From Euclidia mi (taxonomy: Eukaryota > Arthropoda > Insecta > Lepidoptera > Erebidae): a stretch of 64,000 nucleotides of DNA. The DNA is taken from NCBI GenBank assembly GCA_944739405.2, contig OX123182.2, positions 67,645,183 to 67,709,182 of the forward strand. The letters run 5' to 3'. This document shows, piece after piece, positions 12,039-22,911 of the stretch; within the stretch, counting starts at the first letter, position 1; every line of letters starts with the position of its first letter. The notes under the pieces are model-generated. The model had not been told where the DNA came from. It saw only the letters and a program-made list of their open reading frames with translations, and did not search any database. The position numbers and the translations under genes were made by a program.

Positions 12039-12994
12039 TTAAACCCAATATGAGCTTTCAATATACAGCCGGACAAAAGGGTGTAAGGCCGAATCCATGA
12101 TATCAATATCTAACACGCTTCAGTATATCTCTCACTATCTTTTTTTATTTGGAAACCTATAGACGCTCTTTGCACGTAATTAAGAACACTAGAAACCTTT
12201 GCTGTTTCCTGTAATCTTATCTACAAAATCCAGTCTGTCTCTAAGACGCTCTAGTAAATTCACCTGGCACCTTGGCACCTCTAATATAATGGAAAATGCT
12301 GCTTTACACCTGTTATAAGCTTGTAGATTGTTGAGTACAATGTGTGAGCTACTTGACACCTAAAAGCTGTTGGTATCCAAAAATAAATAAATAAACTTGG
12401 ATCAGTTACTCGTATGGGAAACATATAATAATCGAATATTTTAATAGTATTCAACTACTTAATTCTTATTAGCTGTACTGTACTGTTTTGTCTATATAAA
12501 TACAATTTTAAGTTTTGTCTTTAATATTATAGGTGTCATAAATATGTCCTGCAACAAGCAGCTGTCGATACTTCTGCCAAACCTTGCGAAGATATCAAAG
12601 GGAGCCGTAATATAGTAGAAATTCTACTATCGCTATTCTACTCGCGACGTACCATTCTACTATAGAATGTTATGTCGCGACTATGTTTAGTGTTACCCGC
12701 GCCAAAACGTCTGGAAAATACGAGTACAAGGTACTTCACCTTTATTTTCAAATCATTATACGATTAAGTTCTTATATAAAAATATGAATTTATGTACAAA
12801 TTACGTTAATATTTAGAAAAATAGCATGGCCATTTTTCTATGTTTAATTTGCTCAACGCAATCAAACAAGCAGAGCAGCCCCTGCTTCAAAGACTGATCA
12901 AATTTACATTTAATTATTTAATGGCAGAGAAAAATAAAGCAAATGCCAGCAACAATTGTTTACTTGGTAATTCATTCCAAATTTAGTCGGCAAA
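12039..12994. other. Duplicated non-coding segment, then unique sequence
   Basis: 12035-12790 matches 54680-55285 except for about 145 bp at 12402-12547 that copy B lacks. From 12790 the sequence is unique to this place. No gene is seen. Confidence 0.6.
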
Positions 12995-13100
12995 ATAGCA
13001 ACGATGGTGTAGCGGTTTGAGCAGTCACTCCAATGCTCGACACTGAGCCAGGGGTAGTGGATTCGATCTCCACTCGTGTGCACACGTGCGGATCTGTCTG
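12995..13100 (+). repeat. tRNA-like sequence, probable SINE head
   Basis: An A-box-like 'tggtgtagcggtttgagc' and a B-box-like 'ggattcgatctcc' are spaced as in a tRNA-derived promoter. There is no recognisable folded tRNA and no clear tail or target duplication. It is probably a decayed SINE head of a different family from those at 1881 or 25252. Confidence 0.4.
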
Positions 13101-13177
13101 CGCAGTCCAATCCTTTTATGCTGTGTAGTTTGCTTTTTAAATGTATTATAGATTCTTTATATTTGCATTAATTTTGA

Positions 13178-13773
13178 CTAGCTGTAGCCGCGACTTTGCC
13201 TGCGTATAATATATCTAGATTATAGTTTCTATGTGTACTCCTGACAACGTATTCGATCACAGTTAGTGGAATACTAACGACGTAACATCATATTAACAAA
13301 CTATTACTCACACTTACGTATGGGTTAGGGAATGGCAATTTAAATTGATATTAAAAGCATAAACCTCCCGTTAGCTATAAATTACTGGCGTGCATTGCAT
13401 AGACTATAAAGAGTTTTACAATATTTCACATATCACATGTTTGTATAAAAAAGAACAACAATGAACTTTACCTGAATTGTTCATTCATACGTGTATTTTA
13501 ATAACGTAGGATCATCATATTTTGTGCAATATTTGTTTCATATTTTACAATACATACTTTTTATAATTGCGAAAATCTGTCTACCTGACTGTCATTTTGT
13601 TACGCTTTCATGGCTATTGTGATGATTTAGCATGTAATTAGCCGCAGCGTGTATCAACTTTTTTTAAATATGTAGAATAGGGATTTACATTTTAGTATGA
13701 ATTTTGACACACATATATTTGTATCACACAACAACAGACATACCACGCGGACGAAGCCGCTGATAAAAGCTAA
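13178..13773. mobile_element. Non-autonomous element with inverted GC-rich ends
   Basis: The left end 'ctagctgtagccgcgact' and the reverse complement of the right end around 13744-13773 are similar. Both resemble the widespread insect repeat ends of the type ctagctgt..gcgac..cgtccgcg. The interior is about 540 bp, AT-rich and without ORFs. It could be a MITE or a Helitron-like non-autonomous element. Confidence 0.4.
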
Positions 13774-13994
13774 TTTACAATAATTACACGTTTAAACAAC
13801 TGCGTTCCGACACTGCTTCATTTTCGAATAAAATTGAATTGATAATAACACTATTTCAAATTAAACTATTTTTTAAATTGTAACATACTAAGTATTAATT
13901 ATTTTAGTCTGTATAAAAAAAGCACCACAAATTATCAAGTGACTCTTTTGGTTTGGTAAATCGTGGAAGGCAAATGTATATTTTTATTATTTTT

Positions 13995-14222
13995 CGTGTC
14001 AGTCGTGTCCGACACCCGAGCCATGTAACTCTGGTGTCGGAGTTTGAAACCCCGCGAAGTCTTCCGACGTCGCCTAACGATTCTTGTCCTGAGGCAAGAA
14101 CCAGGACCTGTGGCTCCACGTGCCCTCCAAAGCACGGTAGCACTTTGATTTGAATGACACGCAATCGGTCACCCATCCAAGTGACGACCTTGTGGACGTT
14201 GCTTAACTTTGCTGATCTATTA
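13995..14222 (-). mobile_element. SINE with 5S rRNA-derived promoter
   Basis: Read on the minus strand from 14215, the sequence has GTTAAGCAACGTC and then, after about 13 bases, ACTTGGATGGGTGACCG. This matches the internal promoter region (box A to box C, roughly nt 48-95) of insect 5S rRNA from my knowledge of that gene. The rest of the 5S gene is absent. It runs into an unrelated body that reaches about 13995. This arrangement fits a 5S-derived SINE rather than a 5S gene. No target duplication was found. Confidence 0.55.
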
Positions 14223-14445
14223 CGAACGGCAAGTCAAGTCACGCTATGAGAGCTACAACGTTTATACATTACTTTGACCGGTGAACCATGACTATCACTC
14301 CTACGTTACTATTTTTTCTTAAATGGATGCACTGCGATACAAAAGCAGCCTTAGGCAACGGTACTGAGAGCACAGTACATTCAAAGAGCGAATTGCAGCT
14401 TTTTACACAGTACAAGGGTATTTGACTGCGATTACACGTAGTGTA

Positions 14446-15099
14446 TATCGGCGATACGCCAGGGTTATGGTGTCCAGACTCCATTATAATAAAAACACTC
14501 ACGTAATATTACTTGGTTTATTTTCAGACGATTTCTAGCACAGAACTGAATTAAAATGCGAGCTACAGTCCTTTTTATAAACTAACCGTCATTCCACTTA
14601 ATGTTTAACAACTGCAACTTCCTTTTCAACATATAATTGAAATTACTGTACAATTAATTTTAAACTATAAATCAAAAATCAACATTAATATTGTACTGAA
14701 TTTTGCTCAACACCAAATGATTTATTTAACACGAATAACAAATTGATTTTAATAACCATACGCTGCTTTACAACATTCGGCCAACAGATGGCGCTATCAA
14801 CAGGATGCAAATATAAGCGCATGTTATTTATTACCGTAAACATAAAAATAAGTGTCAGAATTATGTTATTTAATACTAATTGATTTTACTTTGAAAGTTT
14901 CTGGAGTTGTCTTAATAATTAAGCGATTAATTAAATACACAATCTTTATGAAACAGTGAAGCAGTCGATACAGTGTCTAATACTTTAAAGTAGTGAAGTT
15001 CTCAGTTCTGTGTTCACAAATAGTTATTTAAATATCAATCTTAAATATTATTAACATTTTCGTAACAATATAATCATTATATGTTAATTTGCGCCCATA
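14446..15099 (-). repeat. LTR copy 1 of the 14446-19643 element
   Basis: 654 bp, about 97% identical by eye to 18598-19643 outside the SINE (roughly 17 differences). It begins immediately after tgta (14442-14445). In the minus reading this is the 3' LTR. Confidence 0.7.
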
Positions 15100-15261
15100 C
15101 GGCCATTCTGATCCAGCGCGCTCCTCGCGCTGATTATTTAACGGTTACAGAATCAACAGCATAACAAACAAAAAGAATGAATATAAAAATTACATAAATA
15201 AGCGTTTATCATACAGAATTAACTAAAAGTTATTTACAAGGCTTCACCTAGTCATAGGATC

Positions 15262-15540
15262 TTAGCCTGTGGCATGCGTCACCCATCACGGGATCTAACA
15301 AACAATGCTTCACCCATGGCTAAGCCAACTCGTGGCATCATCGATTACGGGATCTAGCTGTGGCATGCGTCACCCATCACGGGATCTAACAAACAATGCT
15401 TCACCCATGGCTAAGCCGATTACGGGATCTAGCACACACAGGTATCTAGCCCACAAACGGCATCACCCACATAGGGTCGATCTAGCCCACGCGGCATCAC
15501 CCATCACGGGATCTAGCCAACACACGGCATTTGGGAAGAA
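15262..15540. repeat. Tandem repeat of about 93 bp with 'cacccatcacgggatcta' cores
   Basis: The unit starting 'tgtggcatgcgtcaccc' at about 15268 recurs at about 15360. Shorter versions with 'cacgggatcta' or 'tacgggatcta' follow to 15525. It lies just inside LTR copy 1. An 81-codon ORF across it is an artefact of the repeat. Confidence 0.7.
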
Positions 15541-17544
15541 TGTTGGATAGGAAAAATAAAATTTTACTCAAACACATTAATGCAAAATTTGCCTCATAAA
15601 CACATCAATGCATATACATAAAATAACCATCATCGTTCGTCATGATCAGTTATATCAATACAATGCAATTACATAGCTCCAACAACGACAGTGGAGGAGG
15701 TAGAGGACCCCCCACGTAAATCGGTATCTGACGAATCCTCCGCCCATACGGTCAAGCTGCTCATACAGTTGTTGATGTTGATCAGCAACAAAGCTTAGCA
15801 AACAATGCTTGACTCCAGCTCAGTACAGCACTCATGCGTCATATGTGCGCGTAGCCCACAAACAAAACCACTGACGTCAAAAGGGTGGCCCAACGTCATC
15901 CATTAAAAGGACCGCTCGTCCATCATCTCTTCACACCAAGTCCAGGTTATCTGCCAGGATGTCATCATCAACCTGCAATACTCAAAAGACGGGTGGTGGG
16001 CAACATTTCCCACCCAAATATTAGTTCCATGAACCTTCGTAACTGTAGATGAAATAAAATTCTACTCTTACATAGTGGTCCGGTCTAATAAGCTATATCT
16101 ATATATCAGGCATGTTCAACCTGTACATTGGTCTATAGTTATCTTTGCTAAAACAGGGTTGGAGCCCATATTTTACGCATAAGGTAAAATACAAAAGACA
16201 CTCTGAATTTTCTCAGGTTGTCTGACAGTGCCATTTTAGATAATCAAATATAAAGTTATCAGGATACCCATATTTTGCAGTTTTGATAAAACAGTTAAAA
16301 CTTAATATATTCAAAATAAGTTTTATCCACATCAAACAGGAAAACAAAATGGCAAGAACAAAGAGAGGCCTATGTTCAGCCGTGAACAGTCGGACTGTTG
16401 ATGATAAATATGAAATGATTTCAAACCATGCAGATCCAAGGATTTCGAAAATACGAGTGCTATAATTATTACTCATGTAAGAACATATTTTATCCAATAT
16501 TGAATATTTTTAGGCATAGTGCAAGCTGTGAAATTGTTGAACTGTTTGCCAACTGAGCCATAAAAGAGAAATTTACAAGCTTCCAATATTACAAAGCAAG
16601 AGTAGTGCAGTCTTATTTCTAAAAATGATTCCACTCAGTTTGTACAGTTAATATGGTGGTGAGTTTATATCAATAGTTTTATTTGACTTTATATTTAAGG
16701 GAATTTTCTAAATAATGTTAATTTTAAACTGTTAACATGTGGTGCTAATGTAATTCTTATTTATTCATACACAATTAATAATTGTTTATCTGAATAAATA
16801 AATTTAAACTGACTAATCACAACTGACTTAGAAATAAAGCATGAGTAGTCCATACATTTACTTTTATTTGCCAAGAATAAATACTGCTAAATGGGAAAAG
16901 AGATATGGATTTTCACATCATGTTCTTTAAACCCACTTATCATTATCGTAATCATCATATTCCCAACTATCTTGTATCCCACAAGAGCTAAGCAATAAGG
17001 TTGGCACTAAATTTTATTGGTTTATCACTGGTTGTCATCTTGAATATATATGCAACTAACTTAGCAAATGAACTCACAAATAAAATAAATTGTATTTACC
17101 AAGTAAAACACTAAGGCTTGGTATTTATACAAGATTAGCAGTCACCTGCCTTAAGATTATCAACCTAAAATGCTTAGAGGTGGACTATTATAGAACCTAA
17201 GTGAGTGCCTATGTCCATAAAGGAATCTACTGACCAGATCTCATGTTTCTAGCTTCAGTAGTTCGGGTTAAGCAAGGACTTATCATGGTCGGAACAAATC
17301 ATTCTATACAGGTATAAAATTAAGCGACAAATATTAAGATATGTCGGGTTCCCTTGTCTTATTATATAACCTTAACTTGAGCTGCAAGTTGACAGTAACA
17401 ACTTCAACATAATGTTAAAATGAAATCATGTAGGCACCTACAGAGTCCACAGATATATAATAAAACCTATTTTGTAACTTTACAAATATCAGCTTTAAAA
17501 ATGTGTATCACAAATTTATTTTTATATCTACCTTCTGAATATAT
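15541..17544. other. Internal region of the LTR-type element, no recognised gene
   Basis: AT-rich, with a moderately GC-rich patch at 15660-16000. At 16213-16497 (minus) a 94-codon ORF with a hydrophobic centre overlaps a 60-codon plus-strand ORF (16283-16465). Neither has a recognised domain, so I do not call either as a gene. Confidence 0.5.
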
Positions 17545-17695
17545 ACATCTGTACTAATATAATAAAACTGAAGTTTGTTTTGTTGAATGCACTTATCTGT
17601 GAAAGTACTGGTTTTATGCAAATAATTATTTTTGTGGTGGATAGTCATTTATCAAGAGAGGCTTCATATAATCACGCCATGAGCACTAGCCATAA
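17545..17695 (+). repeat. Decayed copy of a widespread arthropod repeat
   Basis: The sequence 'tactaatataataaa..tgaa' followed by a 'tggatagtcatttatc' block resembles a conserved non-coding repeat often seen in insect genomes and attributed to non-autonomous Helitron-type elements. The assignment is from memory of the pattern, and the copy is diverged. Confidence 0.3.
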
Positions 17696-18109
17696 GTAAT
17701 GCAGTTAGTTAGCCTTATGTCATGTGTAACCAAGGGCTATAAATAATGTTTTGATTCCTTTAATATTTTACTATTGGGATAGCCTATTGACTACCAATTG
17801 AATTCATATTCAGCACATCGATAAGCTTATTTAAACTGAAAGCAAATCAGGTAATTTATACTATGCATCTATATCAGAGCTTCAACTTGAAAAGGGCAGT
17901 TATACCGTTCTTTACTAATAATTATATTAGTAGAACCACATAACAACAAAGCTTTTTTATCTCTTTCTTGTGTAGATAAGTAAGTTTTACAGAGAGTTTC
18001 CAACATGGCCTAACGATTAATAAACAGAAAAGAGCCCCAGGCGACGGCATAACATGACTATAAGCACAGTAGCACTGCTATGTACCAAACGTGGTTAAAC
18101 AACACTTAC

Positions 18110-18197
18110 CTCTAAGTTCTATTTGGGGTGTAACGTTCATAATTTTGACTGTATAATGTTTATCTGGTAATCCTGTAGGTAATCGTGTAAGCACCAT
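18110..18197 (-). CDS. Exon-like ORF with splice donor, unidentified
   Basis: On the minus strand an ATG at 18197-18195 opens 29 codons, starting MVLTRLPTGLPDKHYTV and ending MNVTPQIELR plus one base. A consensus donor follows directly, ..AGAG|GTAAGTG at 18109-18103. Upstream (18270-18590) is a GC-rich, CpG-containing block that could be promoter and 5' UTR. I do not recognise the protein. The exon lies inside the LTR-bracketed region, just downstream of the presumed 5' LTR, so it could be captured host sequence, a first exon of the element itself, or a host gene flanked by two repeats. No convincing second exon was found before 15100. Confidence 0.35.
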
Positions 18198-18269
18198 AAT
18201 TTATAAAATTAGGATGTTTCTCAAAAACGAATCAAATCAGCTCTCGATAAATACCTCTAGTCAGTGCAT

Positions 18270-18595
18270 CAACAACCCGCATCTGCAACCTCTGGTAGAA
18301 CTCGGAGCAGAACAGCGTTCACGCCACTACACACCCCGGTGGGTGCACCCCGTCGTAGTCGCTCTGTCGCTCTCGTTCGTACGTGGCCTCACGTGAAGTG
18401 TAGACGTGCTCGCCATAACTCCGACACACCGTGCGGTCTCCGATCAGGGTTGACTAGCGCCAAACACGGCTTCCAAGCGCTTGTCGCATCAGTCTTCAGG
18501 TCATCATTGGTAATGGCGGCTAGGCCAAGAGACCCATCACTCTCGCGCCTACGGTAGATCCCGAAGTCTCTTAAGGGGGCGTTTATCCCACCGCT
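18270..18595 (-). promoter_or_regulatory. GC-rich promoter-like block upstream of the exon-like ORF
   Basis: CpG-rich sequence in an AT-rich neighbourhood, containing several 'acg' and 'gcg' clusters and a short purine run 'aagggggcg' at about 18573. It lies between the presumed 5' LTR (ends at 18598 in minus reading) and the ATG at 18197. It may be leader or promoter. Plus-strand ORFs through it are probably spurious. Confidence 0.3.
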
Positions 18596-18597
18596 GC

Positions 18598-19643
18598 TAT
18601 CGGCGATACGCCAGAGTTATGGTGTCCAGACTCCATTATAATAAAAACACTCACGTAATATTACTTGGTTTATTTTCAGACGATTTCTAGCACAGAACTG
18701 AATGAAAATGCGAGCTACAGTCCTTTTTATAAACTAACCGTCATTACACTTAATGTTTAACAACTGCCACTTCCTTTTCAACATATAATTGAAATTACTG
18801 TACAATTAATTTTAAACTATAAATCAAAAATCAACATTTATATTGTACTGAATTTTGCACAACACCAAATGATTTATTTAACACGAATAACAAATTGATT
18901 TTAATAACCAAACCCTGCTTTACAACATTCGATCAACAGATGGCGCTATCATCATCATCATCCTCGTAGCGTTATCCCAGTTTTCAATCTGGGGTCCGCT
19001 TACTAGTCTAACCGGATTTGGCTGAATATTAGCTTTTCCACGGAGCGACTGCCTATCTGACCTCCGCAACCCGAAGGCATAGCGATATTCCATGGTTTAG
19101 ACTAGTGTCAGTTTATTTAGAAGGTACTGACGCCCTGTAACGACTGTCAAAGATCTTCATGACAACCGGGACCGACGGCTTAACGTGCTCTCCGAGGCAC
19201 GGGACAAGCGATAATTAATAATTCAATACGCACATAACTCCGAAAAGTCATTGGTGCGCGCCGTGGATTCGAACCTGATACCCTCTGCATGGCAATCTGT
19301 TGGTATCTCCACTAGGCTATCGCTGCCGTAGATGGCGCGATCAACAGGATGCAAATATAAGCGCATGTTATTTATTACCGTAAACATAAAAATAAGTGTC
19401 AGAATAATGTTATTTAATACTAATTGATTTTACTTTGAAAGTTTCTGGAGTTATCTTAATAATTAAGCGATTAATTAAATACCCAATCTTTATGAAACAG
19501 TGAAGCAGTCGATACAGTGCGTAATATTTTAAAGTAGTGAAGTTCTCAATTCTGTGTTCACAAATAGTTATTTAAATATCAATCTTAAATATTATTAACA
19601 TTTTCGTAACAATATAATCATTATATATTAATTTGCGCCCATA
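18598..19643 (-). repeat. LTR copy 2 of the 14446-19643 element, with SINE inside
   Basis: The direct repeat of 14446-15099 carries an extra 392 bp, accounted for by the SINE at 18952-19330 plus its target duplication. Outer flank tgta follows at 19644-19647. In the minus reading this is the 5' LTR. Confidence 0.7.
18952..19330 (-). mobile_element. tRNA-derived SINE (family 2) inside LTR copy 2
   Basis: Minus-strand SINE. The tRNA-like head is 'gcagcgatagcctagtgg' with B-box 'ggttcgaatccacgg', and the body ends in 'actgggataacgct' with an ATGATG tail. The 13-bp target duplication gatggcgctatca / gatggcgcgatca (18939-18951 and 19331-19343) has one mismatch. The empty site is in LTR copy 1 near 14790. 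The same family is at 37311-37647 and 39289-39650. Confidence 0.9.
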
Positions 19644-19647
19644 TGTA

Positions 19648-21540
19648 CCAAGTTAGTTATGAACCATGGTTGTATTTTCTAAAAGGTGTATAGGTACATC
19701 ACTATGTACATCTTTAAAGCTAGTGGACTAGACAGTGTCTATAATCTAATTTATAATACTGCAGCCAATATTCATGATGAATTCTTTCTTTCAAATAGTT
19801 ATTTCCTTAATTTTCAAATAATGGTTGCCAGCAAATGCCGGCAATACTTCAAAGTACTTGTGGTCTTGTGGTTTTAGTTTTGTGTACGGTTTTGGATATT
19901 TAATAGTCTAGGTCCAGTTGTACAGCTTACAGTAGCCAACGAGGAACGGTAGAATCTGAAAACATATTTTTCTTAGACATTAATAATTTTTGTTAAACTA
20001 CAATTTAAAAACAGAATACAAACTGTTCAATTGTTTAACAGCTTTTTGCTCGAAACAAATATGTTTTACAATTATTTTATCAATGTATCGACACCGTTCA
20101 GGCGATTTATTGCGGCACTGCACAGCTGGAACTTTGAACAATGTCACAGTTCTGTGTGCAAGTGCAATGTTACTTGTGTCTTCGTTTAAGATGAAAAGTC
20201 TGTCGGACGGCCAGACAATATTTCTATATTTCTTACCGATAAGTATATGCACATATTCCTGATATCATGTTATGATTTATTGTCTTAACAAAATATTTAA
20301 AACGTCCTGCAGAATGTGTTAGACAATTTAAAAAAGGCAATTAAATACATTACAATTTCTGTTGAAGACTGCCTTTAAAAATCTAACAATTACTGGCAGT
20401 AATGATTAAATTGCAAAAAAATACATTACAAATAGCTACGCAACTGCATCCCGCTACCCGTGTAAAATTTAATAGGGAGTATCAAAATGGGAATCGCGTT
20501 TAATTACTCAAAGTCTGATAATTCCTTGCACTTTTTATTTTCACACATAATAATTATGAATATATTATATCTCTATTTACGAATAACATTCATAATTTTA
20601 TTGTAGTTTTGTCTTATTAATAAGCTGCGATACTGTTATAGTTCGTGATACTGTAATGGGATACGAGTATACACATTCCATATGTTAGCTGTTCTACAAT
20701 CTATAGGTCAAACGGTACGGAAAGGACGGAAGGGTAGTGTTGCGTTATCGTATGGAGTTTATTGGATTGCAGGCGGCATGTTCACTAGCGTCGATAATAT
20801 TGGATAGGTGATCACTTAGTACAGTACGAATCTATTGCATGATTCAATCTTATCGCTTGCCGGTACACGTTATTAGATTTACTCTGAGCGTATTGATAAC
20901 TGTGCAGAGAAGCAGACGTGGAGTTCATTAAAGTATACACGTATTGGTATTGATAGCGTACACGACTCGCTAGTTGGGGTGTTCGTTTAGACACTTATGC
21001 ACGCAGAATGTTGTCCGTAGGTTCGAGTGAAGCACGGGACAAAAAATGTGTGGTCTACGAATAACTGTGCTAATTTTGAATCTTTTAGTTACTTTCTGTA
21101 ACATCTACTTCGGTTCGTAAATATTTTGCCAGGTAAAATAATAGTTCGCTACCCAGTGACACACATGACGCTGAAATGATGATGGATACACTTTTAGATA
21201 AAATCTGTGCTAAAATATTGAGAATGCATACAAGATTTTGTCCATTATAATTCTAAAAACAGACAGTACACAATGATATTAAATCTGAAAGATAAACCGT
21301 ACCTACATGGGAATTTATTCACAACGAGGTAAGAAATAGGAAGGTCTATTTAAACAACCATAACACAAATTCAAACATAAAATAAACTCTAACATGTCAA
21401 ACTTTCTAGCATTTTACTCGCGGGGTGGAATCATAAATACAACAAAATGCCAGCGAACCGGATTTTGTGGAAAATTCTCCATGAAGATGCAAATTTTCGA
21501 ATATTTCCGCCTTAAACTCGTGCATAGTACATAACAGTTG
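19648..21540. other. Unique sequence, no recognised gene
   Basis: AT-rich. The longest ORFs (about 84-90 codons at 19990-20262, one on each strand) overlap each other and show no known domain. No repeats matching the rest of the window were noticed. Confidence 0.5.
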
Positions 21541-22568
21541 GATAGTTTTTAGGATTCCGTACCTCGAAATGAAAAAACGGAACCCTTATAGGATCACTTT
21601 GTTGTCCGTCCGTCTGTCAAGACCCATTTTCTCAGAAACGCGTGAAGGTATCAAAAATTCTTATCAAATAGTTAAGTCTACTTTTCCATGAAGCTGTGAA
21701 AAAATCAAACTTCTAAACCAATGCAATCAAAAGATTCAGCCGTTTATGCTGCAAATGTCCGCAATTTTCGAAACTCGCAAGGGAATCAAAACCTACAGGG
21801 TACTTCCCGTGAACTCAGAATCTTGAAATTTGGTACGAAACAATGTATTATAACATAGAGAAAGGAAACATTGCGAAAACCGTAAATTTTTAGTTACATC
21901 ATATCATAAAAATATTTTAGTAATTTTAAAGTTATTACCATTTTCTCATGAAGGCGTAAAGGTATTAAATTGAAATTTATATCAAATACTCAGGTGTCTA
22001 AAGTCTTTAAGCTGTAACGAACTCAAACTTCTATGTCAACGCAATAAAAAGAAACAGCATTTTAAGCCGCATATTTTCACGCAACCACTCGCAAGGGAAT
22101 CAAAACCTACAGGATACTTCCCGTCAACTTGAACTTCTTGAATTAATTTTGGTACGAAGCAATGTCTTATAGCACAGATAAAGGAAAAATTGCGAACACC
22201 GTAAATTTTTAGTTACATCATATAAAAAGAATATTTGTATTAATTTTAAAGTAACTACCCCTTTCCTCATGAACGCATAAAGTTATTAAATTGAAATTAA
22301 TATCAAATACTCAAGTTTATAATAACTTAAAGCTGTAACAAAATCAAACCTCTATGTCAACGCAATCCACAGAAACAGCAATTTAAGCATATTTTCAAAC
22401 TCGCAACTACTCGCAAGGAGATCAAAACCTACAGGGTACTTCTCTTGAACTCAGAATCTTGAAATTTGGCACGAAGCAACGTCCTAAAGCACAGGTAAAG
22501 GAATAATAGCAAAAAGCTGTAATTTTTTTGTTACATCATATAATTAAAATATTTTTAATAATTTTATG
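21541..22568 (+). mobile_element. AGGGTTCC-type repeat with internal tandem units, left part
   Basis: It begins 'aggattccgtacctcgaaatg' and continues 'aaaaaacggaacccttatagg' and 'ccgtccgtctgtc', a pattern shared with 41156-41659. It then holds about three tandem units of roughly 317 bp starting near 21770, 22085 and 22405, each with 'aaaacctacagggtactt' or a close variant and 'gttacatcatat'. It is interrupted at 22568 by an RTE LINE and resumes at 26308. No ORF is present. It is a non-autonomous interspersed repeat. Confidence 0.75.
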
Positions 22569-22569
22569 G

Positions 22570-22708
22570 GTCTCGTTAGCCTTGGTTGGCAACCCGTCTA
22601 GGAGAAGGAAAACTCCGAAATTAAACCAAACGTTCGGGTGGATGGGCTTCGTTAGCCTTGGTTGGCAACCTGTCTAGGAGAAGGAAAACTCCAAAATTAA
22701 ACCAACTT
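22570..22708 (+). repeat. 5' UTR tandem repeat of RTE-2 (two units)
   Basis: The unit 'cgttagccttggttggcaac' followed by 'aggagaaggaaaactcc' occurs twice, about 77 bp apart (from about 22575 and about 22650). Repeated 5' UTR monomers are known in several LINE clades and often carry promoter activity. Confidence 0.75.
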
Positions 22709-22911
22709 TTCAGGGAGCATACCCGACAGAAAACCCCGTTCTCAGGTGTGAACCGACCCGTGCCGAGGGATTCGTGGCCAGAGGGCAAGCTGGTCTGAAA
22801 CCGAGGGTGTCTGTGTTGGTGGTCACAGGGCACAGCTAGCATTCCATCTTACCCCCGTACAGGGCTCTACGGGGATGGACATTTTAAATCACTATTCCTC
22901 GTGGGAACGCT

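Larger units (their letters stand above)
1..12792 (+). repeat. Segmental duplication, copy A
   Basis: This segment aligns collinearly and in the same orientation with 31520-55290 (copy B). Anchors include 1-230 with 31520-31740, 270-600 with 36890-37270, 1020-1880 with 38510-39770, 2200-5570 with 39810-45190, 7250-8070 with 52130-54650, and 12035-12790 with 54680-55285. Similarity by eye is high but with frequent substitutions and small indels, so the duplication is not recent. The left boundary lies at or beyond the window edge. Homology on the right fades near 12790. The aligned anchors carry no recognisable host gene. Copy A-only insertions are listed separately. Confidence 0.9.
14446..19643 (-). 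mobile_element. LTR-type retroelement without gag-pol
   Basis: Two direct copies of a 654-bp sequence (14446-15099, and 18598-19643 minus a SINE) bracket about 3.5 kb. The outer flanks share the 4-bp duplication tgta (14442-14445 and 19644-19647). The repeat ends are short imperfect inverted repeats (TATCGGCG / CGCCCATA). Minus orientation is suggested by AATAAA read from 18674-18669. The interior has no gag, protease, RT or integrase ORF. It has tandem repeats near 15.3 kb and a GC-rich exon-like block near 18.1-18.6 kb. It would be a large non-autonomous (LARD-like) element, or two related repeats around host sequence. Confidence 0.6.

Noticed and set aside
12402..12547. Extra 145 bp in copy A relative to copy B considered as an insertion.
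   Set aside because: No inverted ends, tail or clear target duplication; a deletion in copy B is as likely.
14156..14222. 5S rRNA gene.
   Set aside because: Only the internal promoter part is present and it is fused to unrelated sequence; the 5' and 3' halves of 5S rRNA are missing.
16213..16497. 94-codon minus ORF with a hydrophobic stretch, and a 60-codon plus ORF opposite.
   Set aside because: Could be an exon of the gene starting at 18197, since an acceptor-like site near 16465 fits its phase. The frame used by that acceptor soon meets a stop, so support is too weak.
18264..18557. 97-codon plus-strand ORF.
   Set aside because: Low-complexity, Arg/Ser-rich, in the GC-rich block that fits a minus-strand promoter or leader better.
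19990..20262. Overlapping 90- and 84-codon ORFs on opposite strands.
   Set aside because: No known domain, no splice signals around them, and mutual overlap; left as unassigned.
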